Shown piece after piece: positions 9,437-18,289 of a DNA stretch of 64,000 nt. The stretch comes from Cryomorphaceae bacterium. GTDB lineage: Bacteria > Bacteroidota > Bacteroidia > Flavobacteriales_D > Sanyastnellaceae. The notes under the pieces were generated by a model. The model saw nothing but the letters and a program-made list of their open reading frames with translations. It did no database searches and was not told where the DNA came from. Both the position numbers and the translations under genes were made by a program. The number at the start of each line of letters is the position of its first letter. The first letter of the stretch is position 1. The DNA lies in the NCBI GenBank assembly GCA_016124575.1, contig WGNM01000018.1, positions 62,001 through 126,000 of the forward strand, given 5' to 3'.

Positions 9437-10966
9437 ATGAATAAACTATCACGCGCTTTATTAACCCTCGCAACTTTTCTCATCCCTGCTGTAGCAGGAG
9501 CTCAATCGACCATTGATGACAAATTGAACAGTGTTATGGAACCTGTTACAAAGTTCATCTCAAACGTTATTTTCTTTAAGGTTCCGATTGGTGGTGGAAA
9601 AGAAGTGCCTTTTGTCTTGATATGGTTGATTTTAGGTGCTGTTTATTTCACGTTTTTCAATGGATTCATCAATATTCGAGGTTTCAGACACGCTTTGGAT
9701 GTCGTTCGCGGAAAGTTCGATAACCCAAAAGACAAAGGCGAAGTGTCTCACTTTCAGGCGCTTACTGCTGCATTGTCAGGCACAGTTGGTGTAGGTAACA
9801 TTGCCGGTGTAGCTGTTGCAATTTCTGTAGGTGGACCTGGAGCAACTTTTTGGATGATTGTTGCTGGCTTGTTCGGCATGTCGTCGAAGTTTGTTGAATG
9901 TACCCTCGGTGTAAAATACCGAAACGTTAATGCAGATGGCACCGTTTCGGGAGGCCCGATGTACTATCTGTCGAAAGGTTTTGCCAACAAAGGCATGGCT
10001 GGGTTCGGAAAAGCGTTGGCCATTGTTTTCGCTATCGCATGCATCGGCGGATCATTTGGCGGTGGTAATATGGTTCAAGTAAACCAGGCCACCAATCAGT
10101 TTATTGCTGTAACGGGGGGTGAAGAGAGCTTCTTGTACGGACAAGGTTGGATATTCGGAGCATTGATGGCGTTGATAGTTGCTGTAATTATAATAGGTGG
10201 TATAAAAAGTATCGCTAAGGTTACCGATAAAGTAGTGCCATTCATGGTTGGCATCTACATTCTTGCAGCGCTCGTGGTATTGGCAGTTCGGTTCACCGAT
10301 ATTCCTGAAGCACTCGGATTGATATTCAAAAGTGCTTTTACAGGCACCGCGGCCTTTGGTGGATTTATAGGTGTTATGATCAACGGATTCAAACGTGCAG
10401 CCTTCTCGAATGAAGCTGGTATTGGTTCGGCGTCTATTGCTCACTCTGCTGCCAAAACCGATGAGCCAATAAGCGAAGGAATCGTTTCATTGTTGGAGCC
10501 GTTTATTGATACCGTTGTTATCTGCACCATGACGGCTTTGGTGATTGTGGTAACAGGCATGGCGCCAACAACAACTACTGAGATCTCAGGCGACGCAGCT
10601 ATCGGTCTCACATCATCTGCATTTGGCTCTGTAATTAGCTGGTTCCCTTATGTCCTCTCTGTCGCTGTAATCTTATTCGCACTATCGACCATGATTTCCT
10701 GGTCTTACTACGGCTTGAAAGCATGGACCTACATTTTTGGAGAGAAAAAATCTTCAAGCGCTACATATAAAATATTGTACTGTTTGTTTGTTGTCGTTGG
10801 CTCTGCCATCAGCGCAAAGCAAGTCTTTGACTTTGGCGACGCCATGATTTTTGCCATGTGTTTCCCGAACGTGCTCGGACTGTTGATTTTGGCACCAGAG
10901 ATCAGAAAAGACCTGGCCAGCTATATGAGTCGCGTGAAGTCGGGTGAAATAAAACGATTCAGCTAG
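9437..10966 (+). CDS. Sodium:alanine/glycine symporter (AGCS family)
   Basis: A 509-residue inner-membrane carrier of the AGCS family, which couples uptake of alanine or glycine to Na+. The family core [12 protein letters not shown] (about 108-119), GGPGATFWM and a series of about ten hydrophobic segments are clear. The N-terminus looks like a cleavable signal (LIPAVAGAQ) before the first core helix, common in Bacteroidota members. The frame extends up to 9362, inside the channel gene; I chose the ATG at 9437 because it starts the hydrophobic leader and follows a TATATTTG box. The exact substrate is not readable from sequence. A helix-hairpin-helix gene starts one base after the stop. Confidence 0.9.
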   Translation: MNKLSRALLTLATFLIPAVAGAQSTIDDKLNSVMEPVTKFISNVIFFKVPIGGGKEVPFVLIWLILGAVYFTFFNGFINIRGFRHALDVVRGKFDNPKDKGEVSHFQALTAALSGTVGVGNIAGVAVAISVGGPGATFWMIVAGLFGMSSKFVECTLGVKYRNVNADGTVSGGPMYYLSKGFANKGMAGFGKALAIVFAIACIGGSFGGGNMVQVNQATNQFIAVTGGEESFLYGQGWIFGALMALIVAVIIIGGIKSIAKVTDKVVPFMVGIYILAALVVLAVRFTDIPEALGLIFKSAFTGTAAFGGFIGVMINGFKRAAFSNEAGIGSASIAHSAAKTDEPISEGIVSLLEPFIDTVVICTMTALVIVVTGMAPTTTTEISGDAAIGLTSSAFGSVISWFPYVLSVAVILFALSTMISWSYYGLKAWTYIFGEKKSSSATYKILYCLFVVVGSAISAKQVFDFGDAMIFAMCFPNVLGLLILAPEIRKDLASYMSRVKSGEIKRFS

Positions 10967-10967
10967 C

Positions 10968-11864
10968 ATGAAAAAATTCTTCGGTCAGCGATTCAAACTT
11001 TTATTGAGTGCAGGCCGAAGAGACAGGGAAGGGATCATTTCGTTTATCTTCCTTATTCTAGCCATATCCACTACCGTCCAATTTTTCTCTGAGAAACAAA
11101 AATTATCGCGCCTTAGCGATAACGAAGTTTTGTTCTCCTATCTCAACGCATTCGAAATCGATGATGCGATTCAAGATCAGCCTATAGCCGAGGCACCGGT
11201 TGATACTGAGCGCACCCCATTCGATCCGAATGAATTGGATAAATCGGGCTGGATGGAGACAGGGCTGAGCGAGCGGCAAGCAGAGAGCGTCTTAAAATAT
11301 TTATCGCGTGGAAAAGGCATTTTCTCACTGGCCGATCTCGAAAGAATTAACGTCCTCTCTGAAAAATGGCACAGCAAAAATGATCCAATCATGGTTTTCC
11401 CTGCCCAGCCATCAGCTTCGCCTCACTCGGCGGATGTTGATGCAGCACCCACCCTGGAACGAATCATAGAATTAAATAGCGCTGATACATTGGAGTTGGT
11501 AAAAATCAGAGGCGTAGGAGCTTACAGTGCGCGCGCCATTGTGAAATACAGAGAGCGATTGGGTGGATTTGTTTCTTACGAGCAATTGAATGACATCCGC
11601 GCGTTGCGCGAAGAAGTAAAAGAAGTGTTGCGGACAAAAACCACCCTTGACGATCGCATGGTGAGGAAAATTTGCATTGACACGTGTGGTTTTGAAACAC
11701 TTTCACAATTACCCTATTTCAGGGCCAAGCAAGTTCGAATTTTATTGAATTATCGCGAAGCCCATGGAGGATTTACCCATGTGAATCAAATAAAAGAGTG
11801 CGTAGTCGTATCAGACAGCTTATTTTTGCGAGTAGAACCCTACTTAGTAATCTGCAATGATTAA
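10968..11864 (+). CDS. Membrane-anchored helix-hairpin-helix protein (ComEA-like)
   Basis: A 298-residue protein with one N-terminal transmembrane segment (about residues 22-38) and three regions resembling helix-hairpin-helix units. The clearest is ELNSADTLELVKIRGVGAYS, at about 165-185, and another lies near YFRAKQVRILLNYR. HhH units bind DNA backbones non-specifically, as in the competence protein ComEA, but no transport partner is nearby. It starts one base after the symporter and overlaps apt by 8 bases. The linker near residues 145-160 contains a 21-base stretch that recurs at 29896. Confidence 0.75.
   Translation: MKKFFGQRFKLLLSAGRRDREGIISFIFLILAISTTVQFFSEKQKLSRLSDNEVLFSYLNAFEIDDAIQDQPIAEAPVDTERTPFDPNELDKSGWMETGLSERQAESVLKYLSRGKGIFSLADLERINVLSEKWHSKNDPIMVFPAQPSASPHSADVDAAPTLERIIELNSADTLELVKIRGVGAYSARAIVKYRERLGGFVSYEQLNDIRALREEVKEVLRTKTTLDDRMVRKICIDTCGFETLSQLPYFRAKQVRILLNYREAHGGFTHVNQIKECVVVSDSLFLRVEPYLVICND
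11417..11437. repeat. 21-base repeat copy A (core CGCCTCACTCGGCGGA)
   Basis: Identical over 21 bases to 29896-29916. Here it is read in frame in the linker of the HhH protein (SPHSAD region). The core can form a CGCC/GGCG hairpin. Confidence 0.55.
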
Positions 11865-12381
11865 AGACGAGATACTATCAGTTGTGCGCAATGTTGCCGA
11901 CTTCCCGAAGCCGGGGATATTGTTTAAAGACATCACACCGATATTGCAAGATCCTGCATTGAGTGAGCGCCTGTTAGACGCCCTAGCTGCAGCAGTGCCA
12001 GCAGATGTAAATGCCATTGCCGGAATAGAGAGCAGAGGTTTTTTATTTGGTTTACCCTTGGCAATGCGCTTGGGATTGCCATTTATTCCCATTCGGAAAT
12101 CAGGGAAGTTGCCTTATGAAACAGTGGCTTATTCGTATGAGCTAGAGTACGGTCATGCCACCATTGAAATGCACGCTGATGCTTTGGAGCGCGGACATAA
12201 AGTGCTCATTCACGATGATTTATTGGCAACTGGAGGAACGGCAAAGGCGGCTGCTGAGTTGGTGATAAAAGTTGGCGGACAAGTAGCAGGGTTTAGTTTT
12301 ATTTTGGGGTTAGAATCGTTGAATGGTATGCATGATTTAACAGTTTACAGCCGTAATATCACTATTTTAGCCCCATGTTAG
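11857..12381 (+). CDS. apt: Adenine phosphoribosyltransferase
   Basis: Purine salvage enzyme that joins adenine and PRPP to give AMP. The 174 residues show the type I phosphoribosyltransferase PRPP loop in HDDLLATGGTAKAA and the APT-typical PGILFKDITPIL near the N-terminus. The ATG overlaps the end of the HhH gene by 8 bases, so translation may be coupled. A small inverted repeat without a T-run begins at the stop codon. Confidence 0.95.
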   Translation: MIKDEILSVVRNVADFPKPGILFKDITPILQDPALSERLLDALAAAVPADVNAIAGIESRGFLFGLPLAMRLGLPFIPIRKSGKLPYETVAYSYELEYGHATIEMHADALERGHKVLIHDDLLATGGTAKAAAELVIKVGGQVAGFSFILGLESLNGMHDLTVYSRNITILAPC

Positions 12382-12399
12382 AGCGCAGTAGCGTCTAAC
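12377..12399 (+). other. Inverted repeat after apt
   Basis: GTTAGA (12377-12382) and TCTAAC (12394-12399) can pair, extended by CGC/GCG with one bulged G. There is no T-run, so it is not a clear terminator. Another TCTAAC follows at about 12409. Confidence 0.3.
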
Positions 12400-12430
12400 C
12401 AATTGAGGTCTAACGTTAAAGGTTAAAGCA

Positions 12431-13573
12431 ATGAACTTTCAACCCAACGAAAACCTGCAGATGATAGCCGACATGGCGCGAGATTTTGCAGAAAGGGAAA
12501 TTCGTCCGTATGTTATGGAATGGGACGAATCGCAATATTTTCCAAAAGAGCTTTTCAAGAAGCTCGGCGAGCTCGGAATGACCGGGGTATTGGTGCCGGA
12601 AGAGTACGGAGGTGCTGGCTTAGGGTATTTCGAGTATGTAACAGTAATCCAAGAGATTTCGAAAGTTTGCGGGTCAATCGGATTGTCGGTTGCAGCCCAC
12701 AATTCACTCTGTACTGGGCACATCATGATGTTCGGAAATGAAGAGCAGAAGAAGAAATATTTACCGCTGTTGGCCAGTGGAGAATGGGTAGGAGCTTGGG
12801 GATTGACTGAGGCCAATACAGGATCTGACGCCATGCGCATGCAGTGTGTAGCAAAGCAAGACGGAGATTCGTGGGTGATTAACGGCACGAAAAACTGGAT
12901 CACTCACGGAATCAGCGGAGATGTGGCAGTTGTTTTAGCTCGGACAGGTGATTTGCTCGATAGCAGAGGAATAACAGCATTTATTGTTGAGAGAGGAACG
13001 CCAGGTTTCAGAGGAGGCAAGAAAGAGAACAAACTCGGCATGCGCGCCAGTGAAACAGCCGAATTGATTTTTGAAGATTGTCGCATACCGGCCTCAAATG
13101 TTTTAGGCAATGTGGGTGAAGGCTTTGTCCAAGCCATGAAGATTTTGGACGGCGGACGCATTTCTATCGGAGCGTTGGGGTTGGGCATTGCGAAAGGTGC
13201 TTTGGAAGCTGCGGTAAAGTATTCGAAAGAGCGACATCAGTTTGGACAACCGATTTCGAATTTTCAAGCCATCAGTTTCAAATTAGCCGATATGGCGACT
13301 GAGATTGAAGCCTCGGAGATGGTTTTGATGGAAGCATGTGATTTAAAGAACCGCCATCAGAAGGTAACGAAGGTAAGTGCCATGGCCAAGTACATGACCA
13401 GTGAGGTTAGTGTGAGGGTTGCTACAGAAGCGGTGCAGATTTTCGGTGGATATGGGTACACCAAAGATTTCCCAGTAGAGAAATTTTACCGTGACTGTAA
13501 GCTATGTACCATAGGCGAGGGGACCAGTGAAATCCAGAAGTTGGTAATTTCACGAGAGATTTTAGGAGAATGA
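12431..13573 (+). CDS. Acyl-CoA dehydrogenase
   Basis: A 380-residue FAD enzyme that oxidises acyl-CoA to trans-2-enoyl-CoA and passes electrons to ETF. The ACAD N-, middle and C-terminal domains are complete: the [11 protein letters not shown] flavin-binding motif, the GxRxSET motif (as [10 protein letters not shown]) and the C-terminal GEGTSEIQ, where Glu363 is at the usual place for the catalytic base. Chain-length preference cannot be read; the overall pattern resembles short-chain or branched-chain enzymes. It sits alone, 49 bases after apt, with the rpsU promoter just downstream. Confidence 0.9.
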   Translation: MNFQPNENLQMIADMARDFAEREIRPYVMEWDESQYFPKELFKKLGELGMTGVLVPEEYGGAGLGYFEYVTVIQEISKVCGSIGLSVAAHNSLCTGHIMMFGNEEQKKKYLPLLASGEWVGAWGLTEANTGSDAMRMQCVAKQDGDSWVINGTKNWITHGISGDVAVVLARTGDLLDSRGITAFIVERGTPGFRGGKKENKLGMRASETAELIFEDCRIPASNVLGNVGEGFVQAMKILDGGRISIGALGLGIAKGALEAAVKYSKERHQFGQPISNFQAISFKLADMATEIEASEMVLMEACDLKNRHQKVTKVSAMAKYMTSEVSVRVATEAVQIFGGYGYTKDFPVEKFYRDCKLCTIGEGTSEIQKLVISREILGE

Positions 13574-13604
13574 TTTGGAGTATGTTTAAATAGTGCTATA
13601 TTTG
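13574..13604 (+). promoter_or_regulatory. rpsU promoter (TTTG-N19-TATATTTG)
   Basis: TTTG at 13574-13577 and TATATTTG at 13597-13604 with 19 bases between: an exact Bacteroidota housekeeping promoter. Transcription should start near 13611, giving a leader of roughly 19 bases. Confidence 0.8.
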
Positions 13605-13629
13605 CGCTCCATTTAGAAAAGAGAAGATT

Positions 13630-13824
13630 ATGTTGATCATACCTGTAAAAGAAGGCGAAAACATTGAGCGCGCTTTGAAGAAGTTCAAGAAGAAGTTTGA
13701 GCGTACTGGTGTTGTTCGTGAACTACGAGCTCGTCAGCAATACACGAAGCCATCTGTAGAGCGTCGTGAAGCAATGAAAAAAGCGGTTTATCGCGTGAAA
13801 ATGCAAGAGCAATTCGAAGCGTAA
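13630..13824 (+). CDS. rpsU: 30S ribosomal protein S21
   Basis: A 64-residue basic protein with the S21 pattern: PVKEGENIERALKKFKKK at the N-terminus and a long arginine/lysine-rich helix. It is a late-assembling small-subunit protein located near the anti-Shine-Dalgarno region; in Bacteroidota this region is known to sequester that sequence. It has its own strong promoter and a terminator right after, with xerC starting on the end of that terminator. Confidence 0.96.
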   Translation: MLIIPVKEGENIERALKKFKKKFERTGVVRELRARQQYTKPSVERREAMKKAVYRVKMQEQFEA

Positions 13825-13843
13825 GATAAATCTTCATATATTG

Positions 13844-13878
13844 AAGCGGAGTTTGATTATTCATTCTCCGCTTTTTTT
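13844..13878 (+). terminator. rpsU terminator touching the xerC start codon
   Basis: Stem AAGCGGAG (13844-13851) / CTCCGCTT (13866-13873), 14-base loop, T-run to about 13878. The xerC ATG starts at 13879. Confidence 0.8.
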
Positions 13879-14766
13879 ATGTCTGAGATCGACAAGTTTA
13901 CAAGCTACCTTCGAAGTGAAAAGCGCAGTTCTGCGCATACTGTTCAGGCGTATAGGACTGATATTGAGCAATTTAAGGCATACATCCAATACACATTTGA
14001 AGAGTCTGATATATTAAAAGCGACCAGTGTCATGGTGCGATCATGGATTGCATCGATGAAGACAGAAGGGTTTCGTTCACGATCGATGCATCGCAAGCGA
14101 TCATCGCTAAGTTCGTTTTACAAGTATGCCCGTCGGCAAGGCTGGTTGACCGTTGACCCTGTGAAGCGCAGTGTAGCGCCAAAGATGGAGAAGCGGCTGC
14201 CTATTTTCGTTGATGAGAAAGGCATGCAAGACCTCTTGGAAGGGCCAGGTTTTTTCGAAGATGATTTTTTTGGTTTGCGCGACCGATTGATGGTAACCTT
14301 ATTATATGAATGTGGTATAAGGAGGGCAGAGCTCATCGGAATCAAAGATGAGGACATCGATATGGGTCGGCAACAAGTCAGAATTTTCGGTAAGCGCAAC
14401 AAAGAACGGGTTATACCTGTTTCAGAAGCCACATTGAAAATGATTGCAGAGTACCGCCAACAGCGGGATGCCGAGTTTGTCATGGGACATTCACATTTAT
14501 TGTGTACCGATAGAGGCTCTAAAGTTTATCCAAAGTTTGTTTATGAGCGCGTGAATCTATACCTTGGAAGGGTTAGTACGATAGAGAAACGCAGTCCGCA
14601 TATTCTTCGACACACATTCGCTACGCATATGTTAAACAACGGTGCACAGTTGAATTCAGTAAAAGAGTTGCTTGGTCATTCAAGTTTAGCTGCTACGCAG
14701 ATTTACACGCACAACACCATTGAGAAGTTAAAATCAATTCACGAGCAAAATCACCCAAAAGGTTAA
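13879..14766 (+). CDS. xerC: Tyrosine recombinase XerC/XerD
   Basis: Site-specific recombinase that resolves chromosome dimers at dif. The 295 residues carry an N-terminal SAM-like DNA-binding domain and the full catalytic set: Arg148 (GIRRAEL), the lysine of the KRNKERVIPV hairpin, His241 and Arg244 (HILRHTFATHML), His267 (LLGHSSL) and nucleophile Tyr276 (QIYTH). The position between rpsU and raiA is conserved in Bacteroidota and argues for a chromosomal Xer protein, not a phage integrase. The ATG directly follows the rpsU terminator T-run and no promoter is seen between, so the message probably arises by partial read-through. Confidence 0.92.
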   Translation: MSEIDKFTSYLRSEKRSSAHTVQAYRTDIEQFKAYIQYTFEESDILKATSVMVRSWIASMKTEGFRSRSMHRKRSSLSSFYKYARRQGWLTVDPVKRSVAPKMEKRLPIFVDEKGMQDLLEGPGFFEDDFFGLRDRLMVTLLYECGIRRAELIGIKDEDIDMGRQQVRIFGKRNKERVIPVSEATLKMIAEYRQQRDAEFVMGHSHLLCTDRGSKVYPKFVYERVNLYLGRVSTIEKRSPHILRHTFATHMLNNGAQLNSVKELLGHSSLAATQIYTHNTIEKLKSIHEQNHPKG

Positions 14767-14778
14767 ATCTAAAAGATT

Positions 14779-15078
14779 ATGCAAGTACAAGTTCATTCCA
14801 TCCATTTCGATGCAGATCAGAAGTTGATCGCTTTCATTCAAGAGAAAATCAGCAAGTTGACCTTGTTTCACGACGAGATCATTGGTGGTGAGGTTTTTTT
14901 GAGGTTAGATAAGGCAGACAACAAGGAGAATAAGGTAACAGAGATTAAGTTGCTCGTTCCGGGAAAAGATCTTTTCGCGAAGCGCCAGTGCAAGTCGTTC
15001 GAAGAAGCGACTGACGATGCAGTTGAGGCGTTGCGTCGTCAAATCAAGAAACAAAGGGATAAGGCACGCGAACATTGA
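14779..15078 (+). CDS. raiA: Ribosome hibernation promoting factor / RaiA family
   Basis: A 99-residue protein of the short HPF/YfiA family, which binds the 30S decoding region and inactivates ribosomes in slow growth. The opening MQVQVHSIHFDAD, the central EVFLRLDK strand and the C-terminal helix with repeated lysine and arginine fit the family. The long C-terminal dimerisation domain is absent. It lies 12 bases after xerC and before the tRNA-tuf promoter, the usual Bacteroidota order. Confidence 0.92.
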   Translation: MQVQVHSIHFDADQKLIAFIQEKISKLTLFHDEIIGGEVFLRLDKADNKENKVTEIKLLVPGKDLFAKRQCKSFEEATDDAVEALRRQIKKQRDKAREH

Positions 15079-15117
15079 AATAATTTAAGTCTACAAAGAA
15101 ATATTTTCACGATTAGT

Positions 15118-15147
15118 TTTGTACGGTCGAAATCTTTATTACATTTG
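15118..15147 (+). promoter_or_regulatory. Promoter of the tRNA-tuf operon (TTTG-N18-TACATTTG)
   Basis: TTTG at 15118-15121 and an exact TAnnTTTG box at 15140-15147. The predicted start falls inside the hairpin at 15148-15178. Confidence 0.7.
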
Positions 15148-15178
15148 CACTCCCTTATTCCGAGGGAGTGTTTTTTTT
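15148..15178 (+). terminator. Hairpin plus T8 between raiA and the tRNA genes
   Basis: Perfect 8-bp stem CACTCCCT (15148-15155) / AGGGAGTG (15163-15170) followed by eight T. It looks like the raiA terminator, yet it begins right at the predicted start of the tRNA operon transcript. A boxA-like TCTTTGAAAT lies at about 15191-15200, before the first tRNA. Confidence 0.7.
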
Positions 15179-15204
15179 GACACGAATTGATCTTTGAAAT
15201 AGAA

Positions 15205-15278
15205 GCCGGTGTAGCTCAGTTGGCCAGAGCAGCTGATTTGTAATCAGCTGGTCGGGGGTTCGAATCCCTCCACCGGCT
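15205..15278 (+). tRNA. tRNA-Thr (anticodon UGU)
   Basis: Seven-pair acceptor stem GCCGGTG / CACCGGC (15271-15277), TAGCTC D-arm, anticodon stem GCTGA/TCAGC around loop TTTGTAA (anticodon TGT), GTTCGAATC T-loop and discriminator T. CCA is not encoded. Confidence 0.97.
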
Positions 15279-15316
15279 CTTCTTTTTTTTAAAAGAAGAG
15301 GTACCAAATAATATAA

Positions 15317-15399
15317 GGGGGTGCGCCGGAGTCGGAGAGCCGGGGCAGACTGTAAATCTGTTGTGTAATGCTGAATAGGTTCGAATCCTATCACCCCCA
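15317..15399 (+). tRNA. tRNA-Tyr (anticodon GUA)
   Basis: Acceptor GGGGGTG / CACCCCC (15392-15398), loop CTGTAAA with anticodon GTA, and a long class II variable arm. 83 bases without CCA. Confidence 0.97.
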
Positions 15400-15419
15400 C
15401 AACAAGTAGTTTAATTACT

Positions 15420-15493
<74 letters not shown>

Positions 15494-15497
15494 AAAA

Positions 15498-15569
<72 letters not shown>

Positions 15570-15610
15570 CTAAGAAGAAAGAACAGGAACACTAATTTAA
15601 AATTCTGGCT

Positions 15611-16798
15611 ATGGCTAAAGAAACATTCGACCGTTCGAAGCCGCACGTGAATATCGGAACCATCGGTCACGTTGACCACGGTAAAACCACTTTGACAGCA
15701 GCTATTACTAAGGTATTGGCTGATGCAGGATTCTCTGAAGCGCGCAGTTTTGACCAAATCGATAACGCACCTGAAGAGAAGGAACGCGGTATCACAATCA
15801 ACTCATCACACGTTGAGTATGCAACTGCTAACCGTCACTACGCTCACGTTGACTGTCCGGGTCACGCTGACTACGTTAAGAACATGGTTACAGGTGCTGC
15901 GCAGATGGATGGAGCTATCTTGGTGGTTGCCGCTACAGATGGTCCAATGCCACAAACTCGTGAGCACATTCTTCTTGGCCGCCAGGTAGGTGTTCCTCGT
16001 ATCGTTGTTTTCTTGAACAAAGTAGACATGGTAGATGACGAGGAGCTTTTGGAGCTTGTTGAAATGGAAGTTCGTGACTTGTTGTCTTTCTACGATTACG
16101 ACGGTGATAACACACCTGTAATCAAAGGTTCAGCACTTGGTGCATTGAACGGAGAGCCACAGTGGGTAGCAACTGTATTGGAGCTTATGGCTGCAGTAGA
16201 CGTATGGATCGAGATTCCACCACGTGACGTTGAAAAAGCTTTCCTTATGTCTATTGAAGACGTGTTTACGATCACTGGTCGTGGAACTGTTGCAACAGGA
16301 CGTATCGAGACAGGTGTAATCAACACTGGTAACGAAGTTGACATTCTTGGTATGCAAGAAGAGAAGCTGAAGACTACCGTAACAGGTGTTGAGATGTTCC
16401 GTAAGATTCTTGACCGTGGAGAAGCTGGAGATAACGTTGGACTACTTCTACGTGGTATCGACAAAGCTGATATCCGTCGTGGAATGGTTATCGCTGCTCC
16501 TGGATCAATCAAGCCTCACACGAAGTTTAAGGCTGAGGTTTACATCTTGAAGAAAGAAGAAGGTGGACGTCACACTCCATTCCATAACAAATACCGTCCA
16601 CAGTTCTACATGCGTACAACTGACGTAACAGGCGAAATCATGCTTGAAGCGGGACGTGAAATGGTTATGCCAGGTGATAACGTATCTGTAGAAGTACATT
16701 TGATCGTACCAGTTGCGATGGACAAAGGACTTCGTTTTGCGATCCGTGAAGGCGGACGTACAGTAGGTGCGGGTCAGGTTACTGAGATCATCGAGTAA
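15611..16798 (+). CDS. tuf: Elongation factor Tu
   Basis: Delivers aminoacyl-tRNA to the ribosome as a GTP complex. The 395 residues contain the GTPase motifs GHVDHGKT (P-loop), DCPGHADY (switch II) and NKVD, followed by EF-Tu domains 2 and 3. It is full length. The 41-base spacer after tRNA-Thr contains no promoter box, so the gene shares the tRNA operon promoter. A perfect 11-bp hairpin lies 24 bases downstream. Confidence 0.98.
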   Translation: MAKETFDRSKPHVNIGTIGHVDHGKTTLTAAITKVLADAGFSEARSFDQIDNAPEEKERGITINSSHVEYATANRHYAHVDCPGHADYVKNMVTGAAQMDGAILVVAATDGPMPQTREHILLGRQVGVPRIVVFLNKVDMVDDEELLELVEMEVRDLLSFYDYDGDNTPVIKGSALGALNGEPQWVATVLELMAAVDVWIEIPPRDVEKAFLMSIEDVFTITGRGTVATGRIETGVINTGNEVDILGMQEEKLKTTVTGVEMFRKILDRGEAGDNVGLLLRGIDKADIRRGMVIAAPGSIKPHTKFKAEVYILKKEEGGRHTPFHNKYRPQFYMRTTDVTGEIMLEAGREMVMPGDNVSVEVHLIVPVAMDKGLRFAIREGGRTVGAGQVTEIIE

Positions 16799-16822
16799 AA
16801 TCGATTAAATACAAATTGTGCG

Positions 16823-16850
16823 AAGAAGGTGACAAACGTCACCTTCTTTC
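16823..16850 (+). terminator. Hairpin after tuf, partial terminator
   Basis: Perfect stem AAGAAGGTGAC (16823-16833) / GTCACCTTCTT (16838-16848), loop AAAC. Only three T follow before a C, so read-through into tRNA-Trp and secE is likely. Confidence 0.65.
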
Positions 16851-16859
16851 GCCATATCC

Positions 16860-16932
16860 ACGGGCGTAGCTCAATTGGCAGAGTAGTGGTCTCCAAAACC
16901 ATTGGTTGCAGGTTCGAGTCCTGCCGCCCGTG
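16860..16932 (+). tRNA. tRNA-Trp (anticodon CCA)
   Basis: Acceptor ACGGGCG / CGCCCGT (16925-16931), discriminator G as expected for tRNA-Trp, loop CTCCAAA with anticodon CCA. secE starts 15 bases later. Confidence 0.97.
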
Positions 16933-16946
16933 CAAAAATAAAAGCC

Positions 16947-17168
16947 ATGGCAGGTATAAAAACATATTTTGAGGAATCATATCAGGAGCTTTTACACAAG
17001 GTTACCTGGCCCTCATGGAAGGAACTACAGGAGGCTGCTGTTTTAGTATTCATAGCTTCTTTGATCATCGCAGGAATAGTATTCGTAATGGACTATGTTC
17101 TCGGTGTTAATTCTGCTACTTCCATTTGGAAGGGCGCAATTGGTTACCTGTACGAAATTCTGCAGTAA
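16947..17168 (+). CDS. secE: Preprotein translocase subunit SecE
   Basis: A 73-residue single-membrane-span subunit of the SecYEG channel. The motif KVTWPSWKEL before one hydrophobic helix (about 32-55) is the SecE signature. The frame runs upstream through tRNA-Trp, so the ATG at 16947, which gives MAGIKTYFEESYQ, is the start. It leads the secE-nusG-rplKAJL-rpoBC cluster. Confidence 0.95.
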   Translation: MAGIKTYFEESYQELLHKVTWPSWKELQEAAVLVFIASLIIAGIVFVMDYVLGVNSATSIWKGAIGYLYEILQ

Positions 17169-17193
17169 CGCAGAAGTAAGCCCCAAAAGGTCC

Positions 17194-17745
17194 ATGTCTG
17201 AAATAGAAAAAAAATGGTACGTTGTCCGCGCCATTAGCGGAAAGGAAAAAAAAGTCAAGGAGTACATCGAGAGTGAAATAAAAGCTCAAGGTCTCCAAGA
17301 CTTTATCGGTCAAGTGCTGATTCCTACGGAGAAGGTTTACCAGATACGCAACGGAAAAAAAATCAGCAAAGAGCGCAGCTACTTTCCAGGATATGTCCTG
17401 ATAGAAGCAAACCTTATTGGTGAAGTACCTCACGTAATCAAAAACATTACTAATGTTATTGGTTTTCTAGGGGGAGAAATAAAGGGAGAACCAATTCCAC
17501 TTCGCATGTCTGAAGTTAACCGCATCCTCGGAAAAGTGGATGAGTTGGCAGAGACAGATGAGGAATTGAACATCCCATTCATCGTTGGAGAAACCATCAA
17601 GGTTATTGATGGTCCTTTCAATGGTTTCAATGGAACCATTGAGGAGATCAACGAAGAGAAGAAGAAACTGAAGGTAATGGTCAAGATTTTCGGACGTAAG
17701 ACACCTGTTGAGCTTGGTTACCTACAAGTTGAAAAAGAGAATTAA
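17194..17745 (+). CDS. nusG: Transcription termination/antitermination factor NusG
   Basis: Binds RNA polymerase, suppresses pausing and links it to ribosomes or Rho. The 183 residues comprise the NGN domain (KKWYVVRAISGKEKKVKEYI, FPGYVLIE) and a C-terminal KOW domain (GETIKVIDGPFNGFNG). The start is the ATG at 17194; the longer frame upstream overlaps secE and has no homology. It lies 25 bases after secE. Confidence 0.96.
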   Translation: MSEIEKKWYVVRAISGKEKKVKEYIESEIKAQGLQDFIGQVLIPTEKVYQIRNGKKISKERSYFPGYVLIEANLIGEVPHVIKNITNVIGFLGGEIKGEPIPLRMSEVNRILGKVDELAETDEELNIPFIVGETIKVIDGPFNGFNGTIEEINEEKKKLKVMVKIFGRKTPVELGYLQVEKEN

Positions 17746-17764
17746 TTGGTTAACACAGCCGTAT

Positions 17765-17799
17765 TGCACAAAGTCCTATTTAATGCTTCCCTCTGTGCA
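17765..17799 (+). promoter_or_regulatory. Possible leader structure upstream of rplK
   Basis: TGCACA (17765-17770) and TGTGCA (17794-17799) can pair in the 83-base nusG-rplK spacer. L1 autoregulation at this site is known in other bacteria, but I cannot show that this element is the L1 target. Confidence 0.25.
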
Positions 17800-17828
17800 C
17801 GTGCGTCTGATCATTTATACAAATAAAA

Positions 17829-18266
17829 ATGGCTAAAGAAGTAGCTGCTCTGATCAAACTGCAAGTACGCGGTGGTGCAGCCAACCCGTCACCACCAATT
17901 GGACCTGCTTTGGGTTCGAAAGGTGTGAACATCATGGAGTTCTGTAAGCAATTCAATGCTAGAACCCAAGATAGACCTGGGAAGGTTTTACCAGTAGTGA
18001 TCACGGTATATGGCGACAAGTCTTTTGACTTCGTTATCAAAACACCACCTGCTGCTGTACAACTTATGGACGCGGCTAAGCTCAAAGGCGGATCGCCAGA
18101 GCCGAACCGTAAAAAAGTTGCCACAGTAAGTTGGGATCAAGTACGTACGATCGCAGAAGAAAAAATGCCCGATCTGAATTGCTTTACCATGGAATCTGCG
18201 ATGAGCATGATTGCTGGAACGGCAAGAAGTATGGGTATTACGATCGAAGGTGAACGCCCTTTTTAA
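17829..18266 (+). CDS. rplK: 50S ribosomal protein L11
   Basis: A 145-residue stalk-base protein that binds the GTPase-associated region of 23S rRNA. The opening [28 protein letters not shown] and the C-terminal RNA-binding domain ending GTARSMGI are clear. It precedes rplA by 23 bases. Confidence 0.97.
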   Translation: MAKEVAALIKLQVRGGAANPSPPIGPALGSKGVNIMEFCKQFNARTQDRPGKVLPVVITVYGDKSFDFVIKTPPAAVQLMDAAKLKGGSPEPNRKKVATVSWDQVRTIAEEKMPDLNCFTMESAMSMIAGTARSMGITIEGERPF

Positions 18267-18289
18267 GTTAGAGATCAAAAAGCAAAACA

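Noticed and set aside
13879-14766. xerC as a phage or island integrase
   Set aside because: The synteny with rpsU and raiA, the absence of an attachment duplication at the nearby tRNAs and the lack of cargo genes favour a housekeeping Xer protein.
15155-15400. 81-codon minus-strand frame with GGIRTPD-like sequence
   Set aside because: It lies antisense to tRNA-Thr and tRNA-Tyr. This is a known spurious translation of tRNA genes.
16774-16980. 68-codon minus-strand frame reading GRQDSNLQP
   Set aside because: It is antisense to tRNA-Trp, another common false protein.
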